A DNA stretch of 64,000 bases from Burkholderia pseudomultivorans (GCF_902499075.1 NZ_CABVPP010000010.1:87195-151194); one strand, 5' to 3'; shown: positions 17,682 through 26,891, counted from the first letter of the stretch. The notes: generated from the sequence alone by a model not told the origin. A program made the numbers and translations.

Positions 17682-17714
17682 ATAAATCGGTATATCTGCA
17701 GTTGCGTCGTCACT

Positions 17715-17740
17715 AAAAAACCCGTCTGCCTGCAACGGGT
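17715..17740 (-). terminator. Terminator between the two tRNA-Asn genes
   Basis: On the minus strand ACCCGT and ACGGGT flank a 9-base loop and are followed by TTTTTT. It lies between tandem tRNA genes that seem to share one promoter, so it would attenuate the second copy. Confidence 0.7.
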
Positions 17741-17751
17741 CTCGGTGTTTT

Positions 17752-17827
17752 TGGCTCCCCGACCTGGGCTCGAACCAGGGACCTACGGATTAACAGTCCG
17801 GCGCTCTACCGACTGAGCTATCGGGGA
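17752..17827 (-). tRNA. tRNA-Asn (anticodon GTT), promoter-proximal copy
   Basis: Same 76-nt sequence as the copy at 17606-17681, with encoded CCA, GTT anticodon and the standard arms. It starts about 25 bases downstream of a perfect-spacing sigma-70 promoter. Confidence 0.98.
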
Positions 17828-17853
17828 ACAAACATCAACAGCAGAGAAACGAG

Positions 17854-17882
17854 ATTTTATGGAGCGTTGGCTAACCTGTCAA
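17854..17882 (-). promoter_or_regulatory. Sigma-70 promoter of the tRNA-Asn genes
   Basis: On the minus strand TTGACA (17877-17882) and TAAAAT (17854-17859) are separated by exactly 17 bases. This is a near-consensus strong promoter of the type expected for stable RNA. Confidence 0.88.
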
Positions 17883-17885
17883 TAC

Positions 17886-17907
17886 TTTTGAGCGCGGATG
17901 CTCAAAA
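17886..17907. terminator. Inverted repeat between fdxA and the tRNA-Asn promoter
   Basis: TTTTGAGC and GCTCAAAA are perfect 8-bp arms with a 6-base loop. The T-run follows on the plus-strand side, so it fits best as a plus-strand terminator, but its place 24 bases after the fdxA stop suggests that it also ends fdxA transcription and insulates the tRNA promoter. Confidence 0.5.
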
Positions 17908-17930
17908 TTTTTTGCAGGCCCGCCGTTCGA

Positions 17931-18254
17931 TCAGCGTTCGAGCAGGTGCAGCTTGTCCTGCACGTCCTTCCACTCGTCCGCGTCGGCCGGCGCCGGCTTC
18001 GTCTTCGTGATCGACGGCCAGTTCTTCGCCAGTTCGGCATTCAGCGCGGTGAACTGTTGCTGGTCGCCCGGAACGTCTTCTTCGGCATAGATCGCATTGG
18101 TCGGGCACTCGGCCACGCACACGGCGCAGTCGATGCACTCGTCCGGATCGATGGCGAGAAAGTTGGGACCTTCACGGAAGCAATCCACCGGGCACACATC
18201 CACGCAATCCGTGTATTTGCACTTGATGCAGCCTTCGGTCACAACGTGAGTCAT
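17931..18254 (-). CDS. fdxA: 7Fe ferredoxin (FdxA)
   Basis: A 107-residue soluble electron carrier. The N-terminal half has cysteines at 9, 12, 17 and 21 ([13 protein letters not shown]) and 25, and the second cluster motif [11 protein letters not shown] at 40-50 followed by Pro. This arrangement fits a [3Fe-4S]/[4Fe-4S] ferredoxin of the Azotobacter FdI/FdxA type, including the long C-terminal tail. The start MTHVV was chosen for the GGAG sequence upstream and because it matches the family N-terminus. Its partners are not visible here. Confidence 0.96.
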   Translation of the reverse strand: MTHVVTEGCIKCKYTDCVDVCPVDCFREGPNFLAIDPDECIDCAVCVAECPTNAIYAEEDVPGDQQQFTALNAELAKNWPSITKTKPAPADADEWKDVQDKLHLLER

Positions 18255-18562
18255 TAAAACGCTCCTGCTTGGCGGTGTCGGTATATATGGGGTGGCGTTT
18301 GCGCCAAAAGCGGCATTGTAACTGAAGCGCAAAACCCGCATGAGCTGGTCGGCTTTCCCGCTTATACCGTTTCGTGATTAGTTTATGGGACATCGCCCGG
18401 GAAGCGCGTCCGGAACCGCCGGCGCCGCGCGCGGCACGCGCTCGCGACGCAACGGGGGCAGGCGGTTTCGCGATGGTCGGGCACGCATTCGGGTAACATG
18501 ACCGACAGGCCGGGCGGCGCGCGGTGCGCCGACCCTGTCACGCTACTGGCGGTGCCGTCATC
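18255..18562. other. 308-bp divergent region between fdxA and pncB
   Basis: No gene was found here. On the fdxA side a TACAAT-type -10 (minus strand, 18315-18320) is possible, without a good -35. On the pncB side the DNA is very GC-rich with a small GGCGC/GCGCC hairpin about 40 bases before the start. Neither promoter could be fixed with confidence. Confidence 0.4.
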
Positions 18563-19762
18563 ATGATCATCACTTCGCTGCTCGACACGGATCTCTACAA
18601 ATTCACGATGATGCAGGTCGTCCTGCATCACTTCCCGGCCGCAAGCGTCGAATACCGTTTCAAGTGCCGCACGCCCGGCGTCGATCTCGTGCCGTACATC
18701 GACGAGATCCGCGACGAGGTGCGCGGGCTGTGCGCGCTGCGGTTCTCCGACGTCGAACTCGACTACCTGCGGCGGATGCGCTTCATCAAGAGCGACTTCA
18801 TCGATTTCCTCGCGCTGTTCCACCTGAACGAGAAGTACATCTCGATCACGCCTTCGCCGAAAGGCAACGGCGAGATCGACATCGAGATCAAGGGCCCGTG
18901 GCTGCACACGATCCTGTTCGAGATTCCGGTGCTCGCGATCGTCAACGAAGTCTATTTCCGCAACACGCAGAGCACGCCCGACTATCGGGAAGGCCGCGAA
19001 CGGATGCGCGAGAAGATCAAGCTGCTCGGCGCGAAACCCGAATTCGCCGACTGCAAGATCGCCGACTACGGCACGCGCCGGCGCTTCTCGAAGGTCTGGC
19101 ACGAGGAGGTCGCGCTGACGCTGCGCGACGGGCTCGGTCCGCAGTTCGCGGGCACGAGCAACGTGTTCTATGCGATGAAGCACGGGCTCACGCCGCTCGG
19201 CACGATGGCGCACGAATACCTGCAGGCCTGCCAGGCGCTCGGCCCGCGGCTGCGCGATTCGCAGACCTACGGCTTCGAGATGTGGGCGAAGGAATACCGC
19301 GGCGATCTCGGGATCGCGCTGTCGGACGTCTACGGGATGGACGCGTTCCTGAACGACTTCGACATGTATTTCTGCAAGCTGTTCGACGGCGCGCGCCACG
19401 ACTCGGGCGACCCGTTCGAGTGGGGCGAGCGGATGATCCGCCATTACGAGGCGAACCGCTGCGACCCGCGCACCAAGGTGCTGGTGTTCTCGGACGCGCT
19501 CGACATCCCGAAGGTCCTGCAGTTGTACGAACGGTTCCGCGGCCGCTGCAAGCTCGCGTTCGGCGTCGGCACGAACCTGACCAACGACCTCGGCTACGTG
19601 CCGCTGCAGATCGTGATCAAGATGGTTCGCTGCAACGGCCAGCCGGTCGCGAAGCTGTCTGATTCGCCGGGCAAGAGCATGTGCGACGACAAGGCGTATC
19701 TCGCGTACCTGCGCCAGGTGTTCGGCATCGCGCAGCCGGTGGACGACGACGCGTCGAAGTAG
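18563..19762 (+). CDS. pncB: Nicotinate phosphoribosyltransferase
   Basis: Makes nicotinate mononucleotide from nicotinate and PRPP, with ATP hydrolysis, in the NAD salvage pathway. The 399 residues match PncB. Recognisable blocks are [14 protein letters not shown] at the N-terminus, [34 protein letters not shown] (with the autophosphorylated His region) and the [15 protein letters not shown] phosphate-binding loop. The start [10 protein letters not shown] was chosen over an upstream ATG because the family begins here. No clear Shine-Dalgarno is seen. Confidence 0.96.
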   Translation: MIITSLLDTDLYKFTMMQVVLHHFPAASVEYRFKCRTPGVDLVPYIDEIRDEVRGLCALRFSDVELDYLRRMRFIKSDFIDFLALFHLNEKYISITPSPKGNGEIDIEIKGPWLHTILFEIPVLAIVNEVYFRNTQSTPDYREGRERMREKIKLLGAKPEFADCKIADYGTRRRFSKVWHEEVALTLRDGLGPQFAGTSNVFYAMKHGLTPLGTMAHEYLQACQALGPRLRDSQTYGFEMWAKEYRGDLGIALSDVYGMDAFLNDFDMYFCKLFDGARHDSGDPFEWGERMIRHYEANRCDPRTKVLVFSDALDIPKVLQLYERFRGRCKLAFGVGTNLTNDLGYVPLQIVIKMVRCNGQPVAKLSDSPGKSMCDDKAYLAYLRQVFGIAQPVDDDASK

Positions 19763-19807
19763 GCGCCGGCCGTTCGGCCGGAAGTGCGTGACGCAAGGGG
19801 CGGCCGG

Positions 19808-19813
19808 TATAAT
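19808..19813 (+). promoter_or_regulatory. Candidate -10 box for the lutC-nhaD unit
   Basis: A consensus TATAAT lies 38 bases before the lutC start in a GC-rich setting; the -35 region is poor. It suggests that lutC starts a new transcript rather than being read from pncB. Confidence 0.45.
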
Positions 19814-19850
19814 CCGCGGGTATCGAACGCCAACGTCACGAGGACGCTTC

Positions 19851-20513
19851 ATGGACACTTCCGCTGCCCGTCGCAACATCCTCGCGCGCATCCGTGCGGC
19901 GCAGGGCCGCGCGGCCGAGCCGGATGCGGCGGAACGCGACGGCGTCGCCGACTACCTCGCCCGTCATCCGCAAGGGCCGCGTCCGCCCGCGCCGGCCGAT
20001 CTCGTCGCCGCGTTCGCGCAGGAGGCGGCCCGCATGGCGACCACCGTCGACGAAGTCGCGGCGCTCGCCGACGTGCCGGCCGCCGTCGCCCGCTATCTGG
20101 CCGGGCATGGCCTGCCGACGCGCGCCATTGCCTGGCGCACGCTGGCCGAGCTGGACTGGGCGGCCGCGGGGCTGTCGGTCGAATGCCGCAAGCCCGCCGA
20201 CGGCGATCTCGTCGGCCTGACCGGCTGCTTTTGCGCGACCGCGGAAACCGGCTCGCTCGTGCTGCTGTCCGGTCCGGACACCTATGCGTCCGCGGGGCTG
20301 CTGCCGGAAACGCATATCGCGATCGTGCCGGCGTCGCGCATCGTCGCCGGCCACGAGGACGCATTCGCACTGATTCGCGCGGAACGCGGCGAATTGCCGC
20401 GTGCGGTCAATTTCGTGTCCGGCCCGTCGCGCACGGGCGACATCGAGCAGACCATCGTGCTGGGCGCGCACGGCCCGTATCGCGTGCATGCGATCGTCGT
20501 GCGCGGCGCATGA
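19851..20513 (+). CDS. lutC: LutC/YkgG family protein
   Basis: A 220-residue cytoplasmic protein of the LutC (DUF162) family. LutABC together oxidise L-lactate in Bacillus subtilis; LutC itself is the small accessory subunit. Conserved elements are ARRNILARIRAAQGR at the N-terminus, the VGLTGCFCATAETGSLVLLSGPDTYAS region and the C-terminal GPSRTGDIEQTIVLGAHGP motif. LutA and LutB partners are not present in the window. The start was chosen for the GAGG sequence before ATG 19851. nhaD follows after 49 bases and is probably co-transcribed. Confidence 0.9.
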   Translation: MDTSAARRNILARIRAAQGRAAEPDAAERDGVADYLARHPQGPRPPAPADLVAAFAQEAARMATTVDEVAALADVPAAVARYLAGHGLPTRAIAWRTLAELDWAAAGLSVECRKPADGDLVGLTGCFCATAETGSLVLLSGPDTYASAGLLPETHIAIVPASRIVAGHEDAFALIRAERGELPRAVNFVSGPSRTGDIEQTIVLGAHGPYRVHAIVVRGA

Positions 20514-20562
20514 CGCGCGCGTCACCTTCACCGACACTCATCGACAACAAGGAAGACTCTGC

Positions 20563-21993
20563 ATGAAACGACATGCCGCGTGGGCGGGCATGGCGTCGGG
20601 GGCCGCGCTTGGCGCGGTTCCCGCGCTCGCATCGGCCGCTACACTCGACGGCGCCACGCTGTCCGCACTCTGGGGCATCCCGTTCGCCGGGATCCTGCTG
20701 TCCATCGCGCTGTTCCCGCTCGTCGCGCCGGTGTTCTGGCATCACCATTTCGGCAAGATCGCCGCGGCATGGGCGGTCGCGTTCCTGGTGCCGTTCGCGC
20801 TCGCGTTCGGCGCGGGCACCGCGTTCGGGACGCTCGTGCATGCGCTGCTCGAGGAATACATCCCGTTCATCGTGCTGCTGACCGCGCTGTACACGGTCGC
20901 GGGCGGCATCTGCGTGAACGGCAACCTGCACGGCACGCCGAAGCTCAATACCGCGATTCTCGCGCTCGGCACGCTGCTCGCGAGCGTGATGGGCACGACC
21001 GGCGCCGCGATGCTGCTGATCCGGCCGCTGCTGCGCGCGAACGACAACCGCAAGCACGTCGTGCATGTCGTGATCTTCTTCATCTTCCTCGTCGCGAACG
21101 CGGGCGGCTCGCTGTCGCCGCTCGGCGATCCGCCGCTGTTCCTCGGCTTCCTGAACGGCGTGAGCTTCTTCTGGACGACCACTCATCTCGCGCTGCCGAT
21201 GCTGTTCATCTGCGCGGTGCTGCTGGCGCTGTTCTTCGCGCTCGACACGTATTTCTACCGCAAGGGCGGCGAGGAGCGGCCGGCCGCGCTCGATCCGACG
21301 CCGGACGGCGGCGCGCTGTCGATCGACGGCAAGATCAACTTCGTGCTGCTCGCAGCCGTGGTCGGCCTCGTGCTGATGAGCGGGATCTGGAAGCCGGGCA
21401 TCGCGTTCGACGTGTGGGGCACGCACGTCGCACTGCAGAACCTCGTGCGCGACGTCGCGCTGCTCGGCGTGACGCTCGCATCGCTCGCGCTGACGCCGCG
21501 TTCCGCGCGCGAGGGCAACGCGTTCAACTGGGCGCCGATCGAGGAAGTCGCAAAACTGTTCGCGGGGATCTTCGTGACGATCGCGCCGGTGATCGTGATC
21601 CTGCGCGCGGGCGCGGACGGCGCGTTCGCGCAGATCGTCCATCTCGTCACCGGGCCGGACGGCCGGCCGATCGACGCGATGTACTTCTGGGCGACGGGCC
21701 TGCTGTCGTCGTTCCTCGACAACGCGCCGACCTACCTGGTGTTCTTCAACCTCGCGGGCGGCGACGCGCAGACGCTGATGACGACCGGCGCGACCACGCT
21801 CGCGGCGATTTCCGCCGGCGCGGTGTTCATGGGCGCGAACAGCTATATCGGCAATGCGCCGAACTTCATGGTGAAGGCGATCGCGGAGTCGCGCGGCGTG
21901 AAGATGCCGAGCTTTTTCGCGTATCTCGGCTGGGCGGTCGTCGTGTTGGTACCGGTGTTCGTGCTGACGTCGTGGATCTTCTTCACGGCGTAG
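20563..21993 (+). CDS. nhaD: NhaD-type sodium/proton antiporter
   Basis: A 476-residue inner-membrane protein with about twelve to thirteen hydrophobic segments and a signal-like N-terminus. It has the ion-transporter motifs of NhaD and the wider DASS/arsenite superfamily: GGSLSPLGDPPLFLGFL and the later SSFLDNAPTYLVFFN, which carry charged residues inside the membrane. NhaD expels sodium for protons at high pH or salt. AAGGAAG precedes the ATG; a much longer upstream frame overlaps lutC and was rejected. Confidence 0.9.
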   Translation: MKRHAAWAGMASGAALGAVPALASAATLDGATLSALWGIPFAGILLSIALFPLVAPVFWHHHFGKIAAAWAVAFLVPFALAFGAGTAFGTLVHALLEEYIPFIVLLTALYTVAGGICVNGNLHGTPKLNTAILALGTLLASVMGTTGAAMLLIRPLLRANDNRKHVVHVVIFFIFLVANAGGSLSPLGDPPLFLGFLNGVSFFWTTTHLALPMLFICAVLLALFFALDTYFYRKGGEERPAALDPTPDGGALSIDGKINFVLLAAVVGLVLMSGIWKPGIAFDVWGTHVALQNLVRDVALLGVTLASLALTPRSAREGNAFNWAPIEEVAKLFAGIFVTIAPVIVILRAGADGAFAQIVHLVTGPDGRPIDAMYFWATGLLSSFLDNAPTYLVFFNLAGGDAQTLMTTGATTLAAISAGAVFMGANSYIGNAPNFMVKAIAESRGVKMPSFFAYLGWAVVVLVPVFVLTSWIFFTA

Positions 21994-22073
21994 GCTGACA
22001 AATTTCAACCCGTGCGGGCGGAGCCGACGGCGCATGGCGCGCCGGGCGCCGTCCGCGGCATGCGGAGATGGCG

Positions 22074-23063
22074 ATGCAGAAGATTCTGGTCGCACGTCCG
22101 ATTTTTCCGGACGTGATCGAGCGGCTCGAGCAGTATTTCGACGTCGATTGGAACAATGGCGATGCACTCGCGCCCGACGCGCTCGCCGCGCGCCTGGCCG
22201 ACAAGGACGGCGCGCTGACGGCGGGCGATCCGGTCGGCGCGGCGACGCTCGCGGCGGCGCCGCGGTTGCGCGTCGTGTCGAACATGGCGGTCGGCTACAA
22301 CAACTTCGACATGGCGGCGTTCAACGCGGCGAACGTGCTCGGCACCAACACGCCCGACGTGCTGAACGAGTCGACGGCCGATTTCGGCTGGGCGCTGATG
22401 ATGGCGGCCGCGCGCCGGATCGCCGAATCGGAGCACTGGCTGCGCGCCGGGCACTGGCGGAAGTGGGCGTACGACGGTTTTCTCGGCAGCGACATCCACG
22501 GCTCGACGCTCGGCGTGATCGGCATGGGCCGCATCGGCCAGGCGCTCGCGCGCCGTGCGCGCGGCTTCGGGATGCAGGTGATCTATCACAACCGCTCGCG
22601 CGTGGCGCCGGAGATCGAGGCGGAACTGAACGCCGAATACGTGTCGAAGGACGCGCTGCTGGCGCGTGCCGATCACGTCGTGCTCGTGCTGCCGTATACG
22701 AAGGAGAACCATCACACGATCGGCGCGGCCGAACTCGCGAAGATGAAGCCCACCGCGACGCTGACGAACATCGCGCGCGGCGGGATCGTCGACGACGCGG
22801 CGCTGGCCGCCGCACTGCGCGACGGCACGATCGCCGCGGCCGGCCTCGACGTGTACGAAGGCGAGCCGAGCGTGCATCCGGCGCTGCTCGAGGTGCCGAA
22901 CGTCGTGCTGACGCCGCATATCGCGAGCGCGACCGAGAAGACGCGTCGTGCGATGGCGAACCTCGCGGCCGACAACCTGATCGCCGCGCTCGGCGAAGGG
23001 CCGCGCGCGGGGCAGCCGCCGAATCCGATCAACCCTGACGTGATCGGGAAGCCGCGCGCATGA
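22074..23063 (+). CDS. D-isomer 2-hydroxyacid dehydrogenase (GhrB/2-ketogluconate reductase type)
   Basis: NAD(P)H-dependent reduction of glyoxylate, hydroxypyruvate or 2-ketogluconate is the likely activity; the exact substrate is not readable. The 329 residues show the Rossmann motif GVIGMGRIGQAL (about 145-156), the catalytic Arg in NIARGGIVDD, a Glu in YEGEPSVH and the His in LTPHIASAT. The start at 22074 was chosen because GGAG is six bases upstream; an ATG at 22068 overlaps that Shine-Dalgarno. rmuC follows with an ATGA overlap. Confidence 0.93.
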   Translation: MQKILVARPIFPDVIERLEQYFDVDWNNGDALAPDALAARLADKDGALTAGDPVGAATLAAAPRLRVVSNMAVGYNNFDMAAFNAANVLGTNTPDVLNESTADFGWALMMAAARRIAESEHWLRAGHWRKWAYDGFLGSDIHGSTLGVIGMGRIGQALARRARGFGMQVIYHNRSRVAPEIEAELNAEYVSKDALLARADHVVLVLPYTKENHHTIGAAELAKMKPTATLTNIARGGIVDDAALAAALRDGTIAAAGLDVYEGEPSVHPALLEVPNVVLTPHIASATEKTRRAMANLAADNLIAALGEGPRAGQPPNPINPDVIGKPRA

Positions 23064-24547
23064 CGATCACGTTGTTGCTGGCGGCGCTCGTCGTGCTGGC
23101 CGTCGCGCTGGCGGTGGCGATCGTCGCGCTCGTGCGCGGCGGCGGCCGCCACGACGACGCGGCCATGCTCGGCGACCAGATCGAGGACGCCGCGCACGCG
23201 CAGGCGCGCGCGGTCGAGCGGCTCGAACGCGAACTGCGCGGCGAGATCGTCGAGAACGCGCGCGGCTCGCGCACCGAGCTGGCCGGCAGTTTCGCGCAGC
23301 TTCAGCAAACGCTCGCCGCGCAGCTGACGAGCGTCGCGACCGTGCAGAACAATCAGATCGAGGGTTTCGCGCAGCAGCTCGGCAAGCTCGTCGCGGGCAA
23401 CGCGCAGCAGTTCGACGCGATGCGCGAGAGCGTGCAGCGTCACGCGCAGCAGGCGCGCGAGGAGCAGACGGCCGCGCTGCGGCTGTTCGGCGACACGCTG
23501 AACCGGCAGCTCACGCAGCTGACCGAGGCGAACGATCGCCGGATCGGCGAGGTGCGCGCGACGCTTGAACAGCGGCTGAAGGAAATCGAGACGAACAACG
23601 CGGCGAAGCTCGAGGAAATGCGCCGCACCGTCGACGAGAAGCTGCACGCGACGCTCGAGCAGCGGCTCGGCGAATCGTTCAAGCTCGTGTCGGACCGGCT
23701 CGAACAGGTGCATCGCGGGCTCGGCGAGATGCAGACGCTGGCGGCCGGCGTCGGCGATCTGAAGAAGGTGCTGACCAACGTGAAGACGCGCGGCACCTGG
23801 GGCGAAGTGCAGCTCGAGGCGCTGCTCGAACAGATGCTGACGCCCGACCAGTATGCGAAGAACGTCGCAACGGTGCCGAAGAGCAGCGAGCGCGTCGAAT
23901 TCGCGATCCGGCTGCCGGGCCGCGACGCCGGCGCGCGCGATGCGGCGCCGGTGTGGCTGCCGATCGACGCGAAATTCCCGCGCGAGGATTACGAGCGGCT
24001 GATCGATGCGCAGGAGCGCGCGGATGCGGCGGCGGTCGAAGACGCGGCGCGCGCGCTCGAGGCGCGCGTGCGGCTCGAGGCGCGCACCATCGCCGAGAAG
24101 TACGTCGCGCCGCCGCACACGACCGATTTCGCGCTGTTGTTCCTGCCGACCGAGGGGCTTTACGCGGAGATCCTGCGTCGTCCGGGGCTGACCGACTTGC
24201 TGCAGCGCGACTACCGCGTGACGGTGGCCGGGCCGACCACGCTGACCGCGCTGCTGAACAGCCTGCAGATGGGGTTCCGCACGCTCGCGATCGAGAAGCG
24301 GTCGAGCGAGGTGTGGCAGGTGCTCGGCGCGGTGAAGACGGAGTTCGGCAAGTTCGGCGACGTGCTCGCGCGCACCAAGTCGCAGCTCGAAACGGTCACG
24401 CGCTCGATCGAGGCGGCCGAGCAGCGCACGCGCGTGATGAACCGCAAGCTGAAGCAGGTCGAGGCGCTGCCGGGCGACGCGGCGGTCGGCTTGCTCGGCG
24501 CGGCAGCGGCCGATGGCGCGGAAGGGGCCGACGCGGACGAAGCCTGA
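23060..24547 (+). CDS. rmuC: DNA recombination protein RmuC
   Basis: A 495-residue protein of the RmuC family, which limits inversion at short inverted repeats; the mechanism is thought to be nuclease-like. Residues 2-22 form a membrane anchor, residues about 40-220 are coiled-coil (many Gln/Glu/Arg heptads), and residues about 235-440 are the RmuC domain with TRGTWGEVQLEALLEQ, WLPIDAKFPREDYERL and LLFLPTEGLYAE. It overlaps the dehydrogenase stop by four bases (ATGA), so the two are translationally coupled. Confidence 0.94.
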   Translation: MTITLLLAALVVLAVALAVAIVALVRGGGRHDDAAMLGDQIEDAAHAQARAVERLERELRGEIVENARGSRTELAGSFAQLQQTLAAQLTSVATVQNNQIEGFAQQLGKLVAGNAQQFDAMRESVQRHAQQAREEQTAALRLFGDTLNRQLTQLTEANDRRIGEVRATLEQRLKEIETNNAAKLEEMRRTVDEKLHATLEQRLGESFKLVSDRLEQVHRGLGEMQTLAAGVGDLKKVLTNVKTRGTWGEVQLEALLEQMLTPDQYAKNVATVPKSSERVEFAIRLPGRDAGARDAAPVWLPIDAKFPREDYERLIDAQERADAAAVEDAARALEARVRLEARTIAEKYVAPPHTTDFALLFLPTEGLYAEILRRPGLTDLLQRDYRVTVAGPTTLTALLNSLQMGFRTLAIEKRSSEVWQVLGAVKTEFGKFGDVLARTKSQLETVTRSIEAAEQRTRVMNRKLKQVEALPGDAAVGLLGAAAADGAEGADADEA

Positions 24548-24684
24548 TGCCCGCCGCGACGGAAGGCCGGTCCGGCCGAACGCGCCCGAACCGGCTCGCG
24601 CCGATCGGGCGCTGTTCGTTTGGGGAGGTCGAAGGGCGGCGGCGCCCGGCGAGTGAACGGCTCGACCGTGGCAGCGCCTGCTGT

Positions 24685-25170
24685 TCAGCGTCCGGCGAGC
24701 GTGTCCAGTGCGTCGCCCGTCACGCGCACGATGCGCCATTCGGGCAGCACCGTCGCGCCCATCTTCTCGTAGAACTCGATCGCCGGCTGGTTCCAGTCGA
24801 GCACCGACCATTCGAAGCGCGCGCAGCGGCGCTCGACGGCCAGCGCCGCGAGCCGCTTCAGCATCTCGGTGCCGAGGCCCGTGCCGCGCTGCGACGGCTG
24901 CACGTACAGATCCTCGAGATACAGGCCGCGGCGGCCGACGAACGTCGAATAGTTGTGGAAGAACAGCGCGTACGCGACGAGTGCGCCGTCGCGCTCGGCC
25001 ACCAGCGCTTCGGCGGCGGGATGGGTGCCGAACAGCGCGTCGGCGAGATCGGTGTCGGTCGCGACGAACAGGTGCGTGAGCTTCTCGAATTCGGCCAGCT
25101 CGCGCATCAGCGCGAGCATCGCGCCGACGTCGCGCGCCTCGGCCGCGCGGATCAGCGGCATCTCGCTCAC
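24685..25170 (-). CDS. GNAT-family N-acetyltransferase
   Basis: A 161-residue acetyl-CoA-dependent transferase of the spermidine/diamine acetyltransferase-like subgroup. Motif A is YLEDLYVQPSQRGTGLGTEML with the acyl-CoA-binding Q-R-G-x-G-x-G; the C-terminal FEWSVLDWNQPAIEFYEKMGA is typical of this branch. I place the start at GTG 25170 because GTGA overlaps the stop of the upstream membrane-protein gene, implying coupled translation; ATG 25161 is the alternative and gives 158 residues. Substrate unknown. Confidence 0.9.
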   Translation of the reverse strand: MSEMPLIRAAEARDVGAMLALMRELAEFEKLTHLFVATDTDLADALFGTHPAAEALVAERDGALVAYALFFHNYSTFVGRRGLYLEDLYVQPSQRGTGLGTEMLKRLAALAVERRCARFEWSVLDWNQPAIEFYEKMGATVLPEWRIVRVTGDALDTLAGR

Positions 25171-25442
25171 GCTTCCTCCGGCGGATCGGACAGCACGATT
25201 TCGATGCCGCCGAAGCGCGACGCGACCCAGTTGTACGCATGGCACGCGATCCACAGCAGCACAAAGCCGAGGATCGCATTCAGCAGCAGCGCGCTCAGGA
25301 TCGTGCTCAGCTCGACCATGCCGTAGCGGACATAAGCGACCAGGATGCCGAGCAGCACGATCGGCACGCTGAACGTCAGATAGACGAGGATCAGCGCTTT
25401 CGCGGTCTGCCCCGCGGCGATCGACGAGATTTGTTTCTTCAT
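25167..25442 (-). CDS. Small two-helix membrane protein of unknown function
   Basis: A 91-residue protein with two hydrophobic segments (about 14-40 and 48-70) and an acidic C-terminus. The C-terminal part YNWVASRFGGIEI resembles the end of DUF3566-type proteins (YN-x-x-A-x-x-x-GG-I-E), but I am not certain of the family. It lies 39 bp downstream of moeA and is coupled by a GTGA overlap to the GNAT gene after it. Confidence 0.8.
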   Translation of the reverse strand: MKKQISSIAAGQTAKALILVYLTFSVPIVLLGILVAYVRYGMVELSTILSALLLNAILGFVLLWIACHAYNWVASRFGGIEIVLSDPPEEA

Positions 25443-25481
25443 GTGCGGATTGCCCCCGTAGAGAGATGCCGATAGTTGAAT

Positions 25482-26780
25482 TCAGATCAGGCCGTCGAGC
25501 GGCAGGATGTCGACCGGGGCGCCCGCGTCGACTGCCGCGGTATCGTGGCCCAGGACGATGAAACAGTTGGCGGCCGCCAGCCCGCTCAGCGACGCGGAGC
25601 TTTGCGAGCCGGCCGGCGCGACCTGCCAGGCGCCGTCGGCGGTGCGCGTCGCGATCCCGCGCAGGTACTCGGTGCGGCCCGGGCGCTTTTTCAGCGCCTG
25701 CGTGCTGAGCGCCGTGTACATCGCCGGCGGCGGCACGTGCGCGCCGGCCAGCGTCAGCAGCGCGGGGCGCACGATCGCGTAGAACGTCACGGCGGAGGCG
25801 ACCGGGTTGCCGGGCAGTCCGAAGAACAGCGCGTGGCCCGCCAAGCCGGCCGGGCGCGCGAGCGTACCGCATGCGAGCGGCCGGCCGGGCCGCAGCGCGA
25901 GGCTCGCGAATGTGACGTCGCCGAGCCGCGCCATCACGTCGCGCGTGAAGTCGGCTTCGCCGACCGATACGCCGCCCGACGTGATCACCGCGTCGGCCTG
26001 CGCGGCGACGGCGTCGCGCAGCGCGGTTTCGAGCGCGGCCGGATCGTCGCGCACGATGCCGAGATCGATCGCGTCGACGTGCAGCCGTTCGAGCATCGCG
26101 ACCAGCATGCCGCGATTGCTGTCGTACAGCGTGCCGCGGTCGAGCGCGGTGCCCGGTTCGCGCAATTCGTCGCCGGTCGAGAATACGGCGACGCGCACGC
26201 GGCGGCGCACCGCGACGTGCGCGACGCCGAACGACGCGAGCAGGCCGAGGTCGGACGGGCGCAGGATGCGGCCCGCGGCGAGCGCGCAGGCGCCGCGCGC
26301 GAGATCCTCGCCGGCCTTGCGGCAGTTCGCGCCGCGCGCGACGTCGTGCGCGGCGAAGCGGATCGCGTCGCCGTCGACGCGCACGCGCTCCTGCGGAATC
26401 ACCGTGTCGCATCCGGCCGGCATCGGCGCACCCGTCATGATGCGGATACAGGCGCCGGCCGGCACGGCGCCGTCGAACGGATGGCCGGCGAACGCGGTGC
26501 CGGCGACAGCCAGCACGATATCGTGCTGCGTCGGTGCGGACGGGCAGGCGCTGCCGTCGAATGCATAGCCGTCCATCGCCGAGTTGTCGTACGCGGGCAT
26601 GTCGAACGGCGCATTCACGTCGGTCGCGAGCACGCGGTCGAGCGCGTCGCGCAGCGGCACCGTGTCGCACGCGTCGACCGGCACCGCGAAGCGGCACGCG
26701 AGCGCCTGCGCGTCCGCGAGCGACAGCGGCGCGTCGGAATCGGGAGCGGGGCGGGAGGCGGGCGAGGATTGCGTGATCAT
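25482..26780 (-). CDS. moeA: Molybdopterin molybdenumtransferase MoeA
   Basis: Inserts molybdate into adenylylated molybdopterin to give molybdenum cofactor. The 432 residues match MoeA: PAYDNSAMDGYAF near residue 62, the GAPMPAGCDTVIPQE turn, the central SGGVSVGEADF motif of the MogA-like domain and GLPGNPVASAVTF. It lies in the order moaA-mobA-moeA on the same strand, with gaps of 19 and 111 bp, so the three probably form one unit for cofactor synthesis and guanylylation. Confidence 0.96.
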   Translation of the reverse strand: MITQSSPASRPAPDSDAPLSLADAQALACRFAVPVDACDTVPLRDALDRVLATDVNAPFDMPAYDNSAMDGYAFDGSACPSAPTQHDIVLAVAGTAFAGHPFDGAVPAGACIRIMTGAPMPAGCDTVIPQERVRVDGDAIRFAAHDVARGANCRKAGEDLARGACALAAGRILRPSDLGLLASFGVAHVAVRRRVRVAVFSTGDELREPGTALDRGTLYDSNRGMLVAMLERLHVDAIDLGIVRDDPAALETALRDAVAAQADAVITSGGVSVGEADFTRDVMARLGDVTFASLALRPGRPLACGTLARPAGLAGHALFFGLPGNPVASAVTFYAIVRPALLTLAGAHVPPPAMYTALSTQALKKRPGRTEYLRGIATRTADGAWQVAPAGSQSSASLSGLAAANCFIVLGHDTAAVDAGAPVDILPLDGLI

Positions 26781-26891
26781 CAGTCGGACTGCGCCGCAAG
26801 GCGTATCGGGTTCGTGGCCGGTGGCGCGAGAAGGGCGCGTGAGCGCGGGGTCGCAAGCGGCGGGCGGCGCGCGGGAACGGTGCCGGTGCCG

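Noticed and set aside
18383-19891. A 502-residue minus-strand frame opposite pncB
   Set aside because: Antisense to a confident pncB; no homology recognised and no ribosome site.
20407-22167. A 586-residue minus-strand frame opposite nhaD
   Set aside because: Antisense to a clear transporter; composition is Arg/His/Glu-rich shadow sequence.
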